Positions 33,652 to 42,505 of a DNA stretch of 64,000 bases are shown piece by piece. The notes under the pieces were generated by a model. That model saw only the letters and a list, made by a program, of their open reading frames with translations, was not told the origin of the DNA and did no database searches. The position numbers and the translations under genes were made by a program. The stretch is from contig NZ_JAAKEC010000009.1 in assembly GCF_011038975.1 (NCBI RefSeq), forward strand, positions 1 to 64,000, read 5' to 3'. The DNA is from Adlercreutzia sp. ZJ176. Its GTDB lineage: Bacteria; Actinomycetota; Coriobacteriia; Coriobacteriales; Eggerthellaceae. The stretch's first letter is position 1, and the number at the start of each line of letters is the position of its first letter.

Positions 33652-35133
33652 ATGACCACCTCTTCCCTCAACGAGCGGCTTCGGAGCCTTCCGAGCGTCG
33701 ACGACGTCCTGGCGAGCTCGCTGCTCGACCACATGCGCGCCGTGCTCCCCCACGCGGCGCTTCTGGGCGCGGTGCGCGAGGCGGTGAGCTGCGCGCGGGC
33801 TGACCTGCGCGCGGGGCGCGAGGCCGACGTCGCCGTCGACGCCGTGGCCGCGCAGGCGCGCACGCTCGCCGAGCGCATGCTCATGCCGTCTCTGCGCCAC
33901 GTGGTGAACGCCTCGGGTGTGATCGTGCACACCAACCTCGGGCGCAGCGTGCTCGCCGAGAGCGCCGTGGCAGCCGTGACCGAGGTGGCGCGCGGCTACT
34001 CCACGCTCGAGTACGACACGGAGGGCATGTGCCGCGGGAGCCGCCACGCCCACTGCGAGCAGCTCATCTGCGAGCTCACCGGCGCCGAGGCGGCCATCGC
34101 GGTGAACAACAACGCCGCGGCCGTCATGATGGTGCTCTCCGAGTTCGCCGCCGGGCACGAGGCCGTCGTGTCGCGCGGCGAGCTGGTGGAGATCGGCGGA
34201 TCGTTCCGCATCCCCGACATCATGGAGCTCTCCCGCGCGCGCATGCGCGAGGTGGGCACCACGAACAAGACGCATGCGTTCGACTACGAGCGCGCCATCA
34301 GCGACGACACCGCCATGCTGCTCAAGGTGCACACGTCGAACTACCGCATGATCGGCTTCACCGAGAGCGTGAGCGCCCGCGAGCTGCGCCGCATCGCCGA
34401 CGCCGCCACGTCCGCGCGCCGCACGCGCGACGCCTCCGCGCCCGGCATCCTGGTGTACGAAGACCTCGGCTCGGGCGCGCTGCTCGAGATGCGCAGCCTC
34501 GGCGAGCACGCCGAGCCGACCGTGGGCGCCTCGCTCGCGGCGGGATGCGACCTCGTGTCGTTCTCAGGCGACAAGCTCCTCGGCGGCCCGCAGGCGGGCA
34601 TCGTCGTCGGGTCGGCCGAGCTCATCGGGCGCCTGAAGAGAAACCCGCTCGCCCGCGCGCTGCGCCTCGACAAGATGACGCTCGCCGCGCTCGAGGCCAC
34701 GCTGCGCCTCTACCTCGACCCCGAGCTGGCGCGCGCCGAGATCCCCACGCTGCGCATGCTCGAGGCGCCCGCCGAGCAGGTGCGCGAGCGCGCCTGCGCG
34801 CTTGCGGCCCGCATGCGCGCCGTGCTGCCGGAAGGCTGCGCCGACGTGGCGGTGGTCCCCGAGATCAGCCGCGCGGGCGGCGGGGCGCTGCCCATGCGCG
34901 ACATCGACACCTACGCCGTGCGCCTGGGCTTCGCGCGCGGCAGCGCGCAGGAATGCGAGGAGTACCTGGTCAGGGTTAACCCCGTGCCCATCATCGCGCG
35001 CATCCACCAGGAGGCGCTCCTGTTCGACGCGCGCACCATCCTCGGCGAGGGCGAGGTCGGCGAGATCACGCGCGCGCTGGCAGCCTACTTCGCGCACGTC
35101 GCGCACGCAGGCGACGAGAGGAGCGCCTTATGA
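33652..35133 (+). CDS. selA: L-seryl-tRNA(Sec) selenium transferase
   Basis: 493-residue PLP enzyme converting Ser-tRNA(Sec) to Sec-tRNA(Sec) with selenophosphate. Signatures are SLRHVVNASGVIVHTNLGRS, AIAVNNNAAAVMMVL, VSRGELVEIGGSFRIPDIM, MREVGTTNKTH, and the PLP Lys in FSGDKLLGGPQAG. ATG 33652 with GGAG upstream removes 33 upstream codons lacking SelA similarity. The stop overlaps the selB start (ATGA). Confidence 0.96.
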   Translation: MTTSSLNERLRSLPSVDDVLASSLLDHMRAVLPHAALLGAVREAVSCARADLRAGREADVAVDAVAAQARTLAERMLMPSLRHVVNASGVIVHTNLGRSVLAESAVAAVTEVARGYSTLEYDTEGMCRGSRHAHCEQLICELTGAEAAIAVNNNAAAVMMVLSEFAAGHEAVVSRGELVEIGGSFRIPDIMELSRARMREVGTTNKTHAFDYERAISDDTAMLLKVHTSNYRMIGFTESVSARELRRIADAATSARRTRDASAPGILVYEDLGSGALLEMRSLGEHAEPTVGASLAAGCDLVSFSGDKLLGGPQAGIVVGSAELIGRLKRNPLARALRLDKMTLAALEATLRLYLDPELARAEIPTLRMLEAPAEQVRERACALAARMRAVLPEGCADVAVVPEISRAGGGALPMRDIDTYAVRLGFARGSAQECEEYLVRVNPVPIIARIHQEALLFDARTILGEGEVGEITRALAAYFAHVAHAGDERSAL

Positions 35134-37112
35134 GCGCCGCGCAGCCCTCAACCACGCCTCCGTCCTCGCCCTCCCCTTCGCCTTCGCCCTCGCCCTCACC
35201 CGCGCCCTCCCTGATCCTGGGCACCGCCGGGCACATCGACCATGGCAAGTCGTCGCTCGTGCGCGCCCTCACCGGCACCGACCCCGACCGCCTGGCCGAG
35301 GAGAAGCGCCGCGGCATCACCATCGAGCTGGGATTCGCCCAGCTCAAGCTTCCGAGCGGACGCGCCCTGGGCGTGGTCGACGTCCCCGGGCACGAGAAGT
35401 TCGTGCGCCACATGGTGGCAGGCGCCACCGGCGTCGACGTGGCGCTGCTCGTGATCGCCGCCGACGACGGCATCATGCCGCAGACCGTCGAGCACATGGC
35501 CGTGCTCGAGATCCTCGGCGTGCGCACCGCCGTGGTGGCGCTCACCAAGGTCGACCTGGTTGACGAGGAGTGGCGCGCGTTCATGGAGGACGAGGTGAGG
35601 TCGCGCCTGGCCAGCGGCCCGTTTGCGAACGCGCCCGTCATAGGCGTGTCGAGCCGCACGGGCGAGGGGCTCGACGAGCTGCGCGCCGCGCTCGACGAAG
35701 CGTGCCGCCATGCGCAGCGCACCAAGGGGGCGGGGCCCGCGCGCCTGCCCGTCGACCGCGTGTTCACCGTGAAAGGCTTCGGCACCGTGGTCACGGGAAC
35801 GCTGTGGAGCGGCACGCTTTCGGAAGGCGACGCGCTGAGCGTCCTGCCCTCGGGCCGCGCCACCCGCGTGCGATCGGTGCAAATGCACGGCATCGCGTGC
35901 GAGCAGGCCGCGGCGGGCAACCGCGTGGCCGCGAGCCTCGCGGGGCTCTCCACCGATGACGTGCGCCCCGGCGACTTTCTGTGCGCGCCGCAGGCGGCGA
36001 GCACATCGGACCGCTTCGACGCCGCGTTCACCTACCTCGACCCGCTCGCGTTCGGCCGCCCGCTCAAGACCGGCGCGCGCGTCCACGTGGCGCACGGCAC
36101 GCGCGAGGTCCTCGGGCGCGTGCTGCTCATGGACGGCGCCGCGTCCATGAACTCGGGAGAGCACGCGTTTACGCAGATCAGGCTTGAAGAGCCGCTCCCT
36201 GTGGCCTACGGCGACCAGTTCGTCGTGCGCTCGTACTCCCCCGTGCACGTCATCGGCGGCGGCACGGTCCTCAGCCCGCACCCGCGCCGGCGCACCAACC
36301 TCGCACCCGAGGAGCACGTCCTGCTCGAGGCGCTGGCCGAAGGCGACGTGGACGCGGCCGTGGGGGCGCACCTCAAGCTGGCCGCGCTCCCCGAGACGGC
36401 CGACGATGTCGCGCGCGCCTGCGGGCTTGACGAGGAGCAGGTGCGCGCGAGCCTTGCGCACCTGCACGAGGCGGGAGGCGTCGCCGTGCTCGGCGCGCGG
36501 CCCGCGCGGTACGCGCCAAGCGCGCTCGTGCAGAAGACGCTCGCACGCATGGAGCGGGCGCTGCTGAACTTCCACACGGCGAACCCGCAGGCCACGGGGC
36601 TTTCCAAGGAGGCGCTGCGCCAGCAGGTGGCTCACCTCGCCGACGCCGGGTGCTTCGGCGCGCTGCTCGACGAGGCGGAGCGGCGCGGCATCGCAGCCCA
36701 CGCCGACGGCGAGGTGAGCCACCCCCGGGCAGGTGCGGGGGCACGCGCCGCCGAGAAGCGCGCCGCAGACACCTTGGAGCAGGCGCTCGTCGAGGCGGGC
36801 GTCACCCCGCCCGAGTTGGAGAGCATCGCCTCCGACCTGGGAATCGACCCGGCGATCGCCCGCAAGGCCGCCACGGCGCTCGAGCGCGAGGGGCGCATCG
36901 TGCGCGTCGACGCCAGCCGCTGCTACGCCGCCGGCGCGATCGAGCGCTGCCGGGAGGCGGTCGTCGCCCACATCAGCGCGCACGGGCCGTCAACCGCCGC
37001 TGACCTCAAGGAGGCCATGGGCGTCTCGCGCAAGTTCGCCATGCCCCTGCTCGAGCTGCTCGACAACACCGGCGTGACCCGCCGCGCAGGCGACCTCCGC
37101 ACGCTGGTGTAG
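35130..37112 (+). CDS. selB: Selenocysteine-specific elongation factor SelB
   Basis: 660 residues. GTPase motifs are GTAGHIDHGKSS, RGITIELGFA, DVPGHEKFVRHM and LTKVDLV. Domains II and III follow, with winged helices at the C-terminus (HGPSTAADLKEAMGVSRKF) that bind SECIS hairpins. It delivers Sec-tRNA to recoded UGA codons such as those in fdhA and selD. The N-terminus has a 28-residue Ser/Pro run before the G1 loop, not usual for SelB; the ATG overlap with selA nevertheless supports this start. tRNA-Sec lies 255 bp downstream. Confidence 0.95.
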   Translation: MSAAQPSTTPPSSPSPSPSPSPSPAPSLILGTAGHIDHGKSSLVRALTGTDPDRLAEEKRRGITIELGFAQLKLPSGRALGVVDVPGHEKFVRHMVAGATGVDVALLVIAADDGIMPQTVEHMAVLEILGVRTAVVALTKVDLVDEEWRAFMEDEVRSRLASGPFANAPVIGVSSRTGEGLDELRAALDEACRHAQRTKGAGPARLPVDRVFTVKGFGTVVTGTLWSGTLSEGDALSVLPSGRATRVRSVQMHGIACEQAAAGNRVAASLAGLSTDDVRPGDFLCAPQAASTSDRFDAAFTYLDPLAFGRPLKTGARVHVAHGTREVLGRVLLMDGAASMNSGEHAFTQIRLEEPLPVAYGDQFVVRSYSPVHVIGGGTVLSPHPRRRTNLAPEEHVLLEALAEGDVDAAVGAHLKLAALPETADDVARACGLDEEQVRASLAHLHEAGGVAVLGARPARYAPSALVQKTLARMERALLNFHTANPQATGLSKEALRQQVAHLADAGCFGALLDEAERRGIAAHADGEVSHPRAGAGARAAEKRAADTLEQALVEAGVTPPELESIASDLGIDPAIARKAATALEREGRIVRVDASRCYAAGAIERCREAVVAHISAHGPSTAADLKEAMGVSRKFAMPLLELLDNTGVTRRAGDLRTLV

Positions 37113-37367
37113 CGGGCGGACGCGAAGCGAGGCAGAGCGGAGACTCGCAGCCCGCAGCGCCCGAGCCGCCCACAGCAGGCACGGGGCGGGGCAGAACGCG
37201 CGCGGAGCCCGCAGCGCCCGAGCCACTCGCGCCTGTCGAACACTCGCCGCGCGCCGTCGACTGGAAGGCGATTTCCACGCAGCGCAGGCGCATTCCGCGC
37301 TATTATCGACAGGGTTCGGGCAAGCGGGCGCAGGCGCGCAACGCGAGCGCCCGACCGCACGTCACGG

Positions 37368-37464
37368 GGAGACGGATGGGGCCTGGTGGCTCCCGCGGCC
37401 TTCAAAGCCGTTGTGAGACGCGCAGAACGTCTCGGGTGTGTTCGATTCGCACACGTCTCCGCCA
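37368..37464 (+). tRNA. selC: tRNA-Sec (anticodon TCA)
   Basis: 97 nt including CCA. Acceptor GGAGACG/CGTCTCC; a six-pair D stem GGGGCC/GGCTCC as in tRNA-Sec; anticodon arm CGGC-CTTCAAA-GCCG with TCA at 37402-37404; a long variable arm GAGACG/CGTCTC; T loop TTCGATT; terminal GCCA. The long extra arm and 6-bp D stem distinguish it from tRNA-Ser. It completes the Sec machinery beside selA and selB. Confidence 0.95.
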
Positions 37465-37516
37465 GCATCCGCAAGCCCGCAGCACGCACGCTGCCTGAGT
37501 CCACGCGAGGATCGCC

Positions 37517-38074
37517 ATGCCCCACCCCAACGAAGCCGCCAGACCTGCCGGAGCCGTCGAGCCCGCCAGGCAAGCCGAGCCTGCCGAATGCGCCCCACTC
37601 ACCAAGCAAACCGAGCCCTCCGATCACGCCCCGTCCGCCGACCTCGCCGAGCCCTCGGCTCGCGCGCTCACATCCGAGGTGCTCGCGCGCCACGAGCGGC
37701 GGCACAACTGCGCGCAGTCGGTCGCCTGCGCGTTCTCCCGCTTCACGCCCGTAGACGAGGACACGCTCTTCCGCATGATGGAGGGGTTCGGCGCGGGCAT
37801 GGGCGGCAACGCCGAAACCTGCGGCGTGGTGTCGGCCGGCGTGGCCGTCATCAGCGCGTGCGCGAGCGACGGAAGCGCCCAGCGCACCACCAAGGAGCAC
37901 ACCTACGAAGTGGCGAAGGAGTTCACGGAGGCGTTTCGCGCCGCGCACGGCACCACCTGCTGCCGCGAGCTGAAGGAGCTCAGCAGCGTGCCCGCCCCGC
38001 ACCGCTGCGACGCCTACCTGGAGAGCGGCGCGCGGCTGCTCTTCGAGTCCCTCCAGAAGCACAACCTGGCATAA
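37517..38074 (+). CDS. C-GCAxxG-C-C family redox protein
   Basis: 185 residues. The conserved core reads HNCAQSVACAF, EGFGAGMGGNAETCGVVSAG, then FRAAHGTTCCREL and CDAYLESGA, the Cys pattern that names this family (putative redox/metal protein found with anaerobic electron-transfer and selenium genes). About 55 N-terminal residues before the core are Pro/Ala/Glu-rich. ATG 37517 has GAGGA upstream. It is 52 bp after tRNA-Sec in the same direction. Exact function unknown. Confidence 0.85.
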   Translation: MPHPNEAARPAGAVEPARQAEPAECAPLTKQTEPSDHAPSADLAEPSARALTSEVLARHERRHNCAQSVACAFSRFTPVDEDTLFRMMEGFGAGMGGNAETCGVVSAGVAVISACASDGSAQRTTKEHTYEVAKEFTEAFRAAHGTTCCRELKELSSVPAPHRCDAYLESGARLLFESLQKHNLA

Positions 38075-38223
38075 GCGCGCAGACGTCAACGCGAAGCTGA
38101 CGCCTGAGCCCACGCGCAGGCTCAGACCAGCGCCATGCCCACATCACGGCACGTGGATAGCGCACATGCGAGAAAGCGCGTAAGCTTGACCGCAAGGACA
38201 CGCCCGCGCGAGGAGGAGGGGTC

Positions 38224-38568
38224 ATGTGCATACCATGCGTCATGTGCGGCGCCTGCATGAGCGCCGCAGGGCAGGCCGCCGATGACGGGCTCTGCCCTGC
38301 CTGCGGCGCGCCCGTGGAGCCCGGCGCCGTCAGCTGCCCGTCCTGCTACACGTTCCTCGGTCAGCGTCCCGCCGCTTCCGCCAGGCCCGCCGCGCATGTC
38401 GGACCTTCCGAGTCCACCGAACCTTCCGAGTCCGCCGCCTCCGCCGGACTCCCCGCTTCCGTCAAGCCCGCCGCCTCCGCCGGACTCCCCAAACCCGTCG
38501 AGCCCTCCGAGTCCGCCGCCGAAAGCCTCACGTCGTCGAGCGCCGAGGAGACCCGCGCGACCTCCTGA
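38224..38568 (+). CDS. Small zinc-ribbon protein with low-complexity tail
   Basis: 114 residues. An unusual Cys-dense start (MCIPCVMCGACM) and a zinc ribbon (LCPACGAPVEPGAVSCPSC) are followed by about 65 residues of Ala/Ser/Pro/Glu repeats. A very strong GAGGAGGAGG site precedes ATG 38224. Its 3' 208 bp lie opposite the 3' end of the TetR gene, so both proteins end in low-complexity tails encoded by the same DNA. Function unknown; metal or Fe-S binding likely. Confidence 0.6.
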   Translation: MCIPCVMCGACMSAAGQAADDGLCPACGAPVEPGAVSCPSCYTFLGQRPAASARPAAHVGPSESTEPSESAASAGLPASVKPAASAGLPKPVEPSESAAESLTSSSAEETRATS

Positions 38569-39242
38569 CGGATGATCCAGCCGAGCGAGTCGTGGATCAC
38601 GTTCTCGAACGGCGAGACCTGCTCGGCGGTGCGCCCGATCGGCGCGTAGTTCAGACGCTGGATGTAGCGCGATATGAACGCGCCCGTGAAGAAGTCCGCG
38701 AGGAAGGCGACCGAGCTTCCTCGGTCGATGCGCATGCGCAGGCTCTCGCGCGAGATGGCGCTGCACTTCGCCAGCTCGCGGTCGATCAGGTAGCGGATGT
38801 CGTCAGTCAGGGCAGGGCGGTACAGCTCAAGCAGGTAGTGCTCGAGCGTCCCCGGCCCCAGCGACGAGAGCACGTTGCGATAGTACGCGCGACGGCGCTC
38901 GAAACAGCTGTACGCCGCGTCGAAGAACAGCGCGTTGTAGATGCGGCCGTCCTCGTCCACGTTGCGCACGTAGTAGGGAAACGCCGCGTATCGGTCGTCC
39001 GACGCCTCGTACACCAGCTGGCCGGACTCGAACGTCTTCTCCAGCTTGCAAGCGAGCTCGTAGCGGAACAGCCAGACGACGAGCTGGCTCTTGTCGGAGA
39101 AGTGGTAGTAGAACGTCTTGCGATGCTTGCCCAGCTGGTCGACAACCATGTTGACGGTGATGCGGTCAAGCGGCATCGCTTCCGCGAGCTCGGCGAACGA
39201 CTCCGCCAAGCTCAGCTTCGCCTCAACGTTTCTTCGAACCAC
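38361..39242 (-). CDS. TetR/AcrR family regulator with low-complexity C-terminus
   Basis: 293 residues from GTG 39242, which has AGGGGGG upstream. The DNA-binding part runs LAESFAELAEAMPLDRITVNM, then VDQLGKHRKTFYYHFSDKS. The ligand domain is TetR_C-like and helical up to about residue 230, then a Ser/Glu/Ala-rich tail of about 50 residues overlaps the convergent zinc-ribbon gene. Target unknown; candidates are the small genes and the molybdoenzyme at 39.3-42.2 kb. Confidence 0.85.
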   Translation of the reverse strand: MVRRNVEAKLSLAESFAELAEAMPLDRITVNMVVDQLGKHRKTFYYHFSDKSQLVVWLFRYELACKLEKTFESGQLVYEASDDRYAAFPYYVRNVDEDGRIYNALFFDAAYSCFERRRAYYRNVLSSLGPGTLEHYLLELYRPALTDDIRYLIDRELAKCSAISRESLRMRIDRGSSVAFLADFFTGAFISRYIQRLNYAPIGRTAEQVSPFENVIHDSLGWIIRQEVARVSSALDDVRLSAADSEGSTGLGSPAEAAGLTEAGSPAEAADSEGSVDSEGPTCAAGLAEAAGR

Positions 39243-39337
39243 AGCGCCCCCCTGTCTCTCGGTAAGCACCCGCGCGGCGCCCGCCAAAGCAGGCGCGCCC
39301 GTCAGAACGAGCGCGCCGGCCGAAGACGCTGCGTCGT

Positions 39338-39616
39338 CTATTCCTCACCCTGCGGTGATCGGGGCGCGGGCGGCGGCACCGGAGCGCCCGGGGCCGCAGG
39401 CACGCCCGGGGCGCCCGGGGCAGCCGGGGCCGCCGGCATGCCCGGCGCACCCGGGGCCGCCGGCGCACCTGGAGCGCCCGGACGCGCGACGCCTGCCGGC
39501 GGGCGCATCATGGCCCCGCACTCAGGGCACGTGCCGTCGGGGTTGGGCATGACGACGATATAGCAGCCGGGGCACACGATCTCGCCTGCCGCGGCCTCAG
39601 GAGGTCGGAAGCACAT
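39338..39616 (-). CDS. Small zinc-ribbon protein with collagen-like Gly-x-Pro tail
   Basis: 92 residues. EIVCPGCYIVVMPNPDGTCPECGAM is a C-x2-C...C-x2-C ribbon; the rest is GAPGAPAAPGAPGMP-type repeat. GGAGA precedes ATG 39616. It lies 9 bp downstream of the next small gene and shares its direction with the molybdoenzyme gene, so it may belong to that transcription unit. Role unknown. Confidence 0.7.
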   Translation of the reverse strand: MCFRPPEAAAGEIVCPGCYIVVMPNPDGTCPECGAMMRPPAGVARPGAPGAPAAPGAPGMPAAPAAPGAPGVPAAPGAPVPPPAPRSPQGEE

Positions 39617-39625
39617 GGAAGTCTC

Positions 39626-39844
39626 CTACCACTCGCAGTTGGTCATCAGGATGAAGTTCCCCGCCGTCGAGGACCACTCCTCGAGTTTGAACGGGTCGAG
39701 GCCCGTCTTCTCCGCCAGCTCCCCGCGCGAGTCGACGTGCTTGGCAACCTCGTAGAACTCCTCGATGGTGGCAATGCCCTGCTCGTTCAGCTTCTCGATG
39801 CCCTCGGGGGTGATTCCAAACAGCTTGTCCAGTTCGGCAGCCAT
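39626..39844 (-). CDS. Small helical protein of the molybdoenzyme neighbourhood
   Basis: 72 residues from ATG 39844 (AAGGA upstream). AAELDKLFGITPEGIEKLNEQG and ATIEEFYEVAKHVDSRGELA look like helix-hairpin-helix or DUF4332-like modules. Not recognised with certainty. It is 138 bp after the molybdoenzyme stop and 9 bp before the zinc-ribbon gene. Confidence 0.65.
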   Translation of the reverse strand: MAAELDKLFGITPEGIEKLNEQGIATIEEFYEVAKHVDSRGELAEKTGLDPFKLEEWSSTAGNFILMTNCEW

Positions 39845-39982
39845 GGCGGCCATCCTTTCCTCGAATCGGCTCTGCGAGCGCGCCCAGAGCACCTGGAGCA
39901 CCCGGAGCACCCAGGGCGCCCGAAGGCCCAAGCTCGGGCGCGCTCGCCTCGTTCTCGCTCGTCAACCGAAGCTCAAGCGATC

Positions 39983-42235
39983 CTAGTCCTCGCAGCGGTA
40001 CACCTTCACGGCGACGCCCGTCTGCTGCCACGCGCCGATGAGCTGGTCGAGCGAGTTGGGGTCGTCGTCCAGAAGCACGTTGGCGTTCGACTCGAAGGCG
40101 CCGAACAGCGACGGGTACGCCTCCTCCTTCTCGGGGAACCACCAGTCATGCTGCACGCTGATGACGCGCGGGTCCACGCTGGAGGTCTTGCGCGCGCGCT
40201 GCTTGATGCGGCCCATGTGCGTCTCGATCCAGCACCAGTCGCCGTCGCAGATATCCAGGTCAACCGCCGTCGACGGGTGGATGTCGAAGATGGGGTCGGG
40301 ATGCAAGTCGCGGTACGGCCCCGGCTGGCGGTGCTCGGAGTGGTAGAACGGCATGAAGCGCGCGCCCGTGATCATGACGAGCGGATACTCGCCTGCCCAC
40401 TCGGGATGGTTCTCCACGCTGGCCGCCGGGTACTCGAAGTGCGGCAGCGGGTCGAACGGCAGGCCCGTCTCCGCGGCGAGCTTCTCCACCACCGACGACT
40501 TGAGCTCCACCTTGCCCGACGGCGTGAGGAACTTGAACCCGGGCTCCTTGTACTTCTCGAACTTCTTCTGGCCGGCCATGTACTTCACGTCGTTGTAGAA
40601 CTTCTCATGCGTGAGCCCCATGGGCGCCAGCTGGAAGTCGAGCATGTCCTCGGCCTTCGGGCCCCACCACTTGTCCTTTTGCCCCAAGCGGACGGCCAGG
40701 CCGTAGAAGAACTCGTAGTCGTCGCGGAAGTCGATGTCGGCGCCGCCCTCGAAGCGGTCGATCACGCGCGCCTGCGCGCCGAAGTACATGGGGCGGTGGT
40801 TCATGACCGCGTAGCAGTTGTCGGGGCGCTCGAGCCACGTGGCCGCCGGCAGCACGTAGTCGGCCAGGGCGCCGGTGGGCGTCATGAAGTAGTCATGCAC
40901 CACCAGAAGGTCGAGGTTCATGAGCGCCTCGACCACGAGCTTCGTGTTGGAGAACGCCATGACCGGGTTGTCAGCCTGCACGATGAGCGCGCGCACCGGG
41001 TACGGGTCGCCGTCGCGCATGGCGCGGAACAGAAGCGGCGCGTTGGAGTACGGGTAGAACGACGGGTACGCCTGCGAGATGACGTCCCAGCCCTTGAACG
41101 TGAGGCCCGGGAAGCGGTCGTTCCCGATCATCTTGTCGCGCTGCTCCTGGGAAAGCGCGTAGTGCTCGTAGAACGCCGGTGGGAAGCGCGACGGCGGGGC
41201 CAGCTGATCGCCGCCCTTCTTGTCGAGGTTGCCCGTGATGGCGCGCAGGATGGCCTTGGCCTGGATGGCGCTCGAGGCGTTGATGCCGCTCGCGTCGCCG
41301 CCCTTCTGGCCCCACGGCAAACACGCCGGCTTGATGGTGGCGTACATGCGCGCGGCCTGGACGATCTTGTCAGCGGGAATCCACGTGATCTCGGCGACCT
41401 TCTCGGGCGGGTACTCGGCTGCGCGCGCGGCGAGCTCGTCGAAGCCGATGCACCACTCGTCCACGAACTCGTGGTCGTAGAGGTCCTCGGCGATGATGAC
41501 GTTGATGAAGCCGAGCGCCAGCGCCGCGTCGGTGCCGGGGCGGATCTGCAGCCACAGGTCGGCCTGCTGGGCCACTTCCGAGCAACGCGGGTCGATGACC
41601 AGCAGCTTCGCGCCGCGCTCCTTGCGGTTCGTGTCAACCCAGTGCCACAGGAGCGGCTCGGAGGCGATGGTGTTCCGACCCCACAGGACCACCAGGTCGG
41701 CGTTCACCCAGTCGGACTTGTCCGAGCAGAAGCCGCCGTAGGTGCAGGGCTCGAGCCACATGTCAGAGCTGTAGCAGATGGTGCCGTTGCCGCCGGTGTT
41801 CGGGCTGCCGAACAGGTTGGTGAACTTGTAGTGCAGCCAGCTCCACGTGCGCGCCGTGCCCTCGGTGAAGGCCAGCGTCTCGGGGCCGTACTCGTCGCGC
41901 AGGGAGCTCAGCTTCGCGGCGATCTCGTCGAACGCCTGGTCCCACGTGATCTCCTCCCACTGGCCGGCGCCGCGCTCGCCGACGCGCTTGAGCGGGCGGC
42001 GCAGGCGGTTCTCGTTGTACACGAAGCCGTCGAGGAAGCGGCCCTTCTCCAGGCGCGAGCACACGTACCCCTTGTTGTGCGGGCAGTCGGGGTCGCCCTT
42101 GATGTCGACGATGCGCCCGTCCTTCTTCGTGACCAGCACGCCGCAGCGCACGTGGCAGAAGAAGCAGCCGGCCCTCAGGACCTCCACGTTCTCATCAGCG
42201 CATCCAGAGACTTCCACGTTCTCGTTCTCAGCCAT
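39983..42235 (-). CDS. Molybdopterin-dependent enzyme, acetylene hydratase-like branch
   Basis: 750-residue cytoplasmic MopB protein with no Tat signal. Fe-S motif C-x2-C-x3-C (CFFCHVRC) plus GYVCSRL; LKRVGERGAGQWEEITWDQA; FMTPTGALADYVLPAATWLERP; C-terminal dinucleotide-binding domain near HMGRIKQRARK. From memory the middle (LYDHEFVDEWCIGFDEL, AEITWIPADKI) resembles acetylene hydratase more than formate dehydrogenase. No Fe-S or anchor partner gene adjoins it. ATG 42235 has AAGGAGAG upstream. It may catalyse hydration, dehydroxylation or transhydroxylation; substrate unknown. Confidence 0.82.
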   Translation of the reverse strand: MAENENVEVSGCADENVEVLRAGCFFCHVRCGVLVTKKDGRIVDIKGDPDCPHNKGYVCSRLEKGRFLDGFVYNENRLRRPLKRVGERGAGQWEEITWDQAFDEIAAKLSSLRDEYGPETLAFTEGTARTWSWLHYKFTNLFGSPNTGGNGTICYSSDMWLEPCTYGGFCSDKSDWVNADLVVLWGRNTIASEPLLWHWVDTNRKERGAKLLVIDPRCSEVAQQADLWLQIRPGTDAALALGFINVIIAEDLYDHEFVDEWCIGFDELAARAAEYPPEKVAEITWIPADKIVQAARMYATIKPACLPWGQKGGDASGINASSAIQAKAILRAITGNLDKKGGDQLAPPSRFPPAFYEHYALSQEQRDKMIGNDRFPGLTFKGWDVISQAYPSFYPYSNAPLLFRAMRDGDPYPVRALIVQADNPVMAFSNTKLVVEALMNLDLLVVHDYFMTPTGALADYVLPAATWLERPDNCYAVMNHRPMYFGAQARVIDRFEGGADIDFRDDYEFFYGLAVRLGQKDKWWGPKAEDMLDFQLAPMGLTHEKFYNDVKYMAGQKKFEKYKEPGFKFLTPSGKVELKSSVVEKLAAETGLPFDPLPHFEYPAASVENHPEWAGEYPLVMITGARFMPFYHSEHRQPGPYRDLHPDPIFDIHPSTAVDLDICDGDWCWIETHMGRIKQRARKTSSVDPRVISVQHDWWFPEKEEAYPSLFGAFESNANVLLDDDPNSLDQLIGAWQQTGVAVKVYRCED

Positions 42236-42505
42236 GACTCTCTCCTTTTGATAGGATACCGACCGCGGTCGCCGTCGGTGCAGACCGAAAGAATCCCCCT
42301 TTCCCTCGCCGCAGATCATGGCTCCACTATAGAAGCCGCGCGCGACCAGCCGCCATGGCCAAAAGTACCCCGGCGGCTAGTTTCGCGCGGCGCTGATGCG
42401 CGTGTACCGGGCGCCTGCCGGGCGCAAGCGCCAACGCGGCGCCGGCGCCGCAGCCCGCGCGCCCCGTCTCGCCTGGGCGCCTGCCGCGCCCCCGTGCCGC
42501 GCGCC

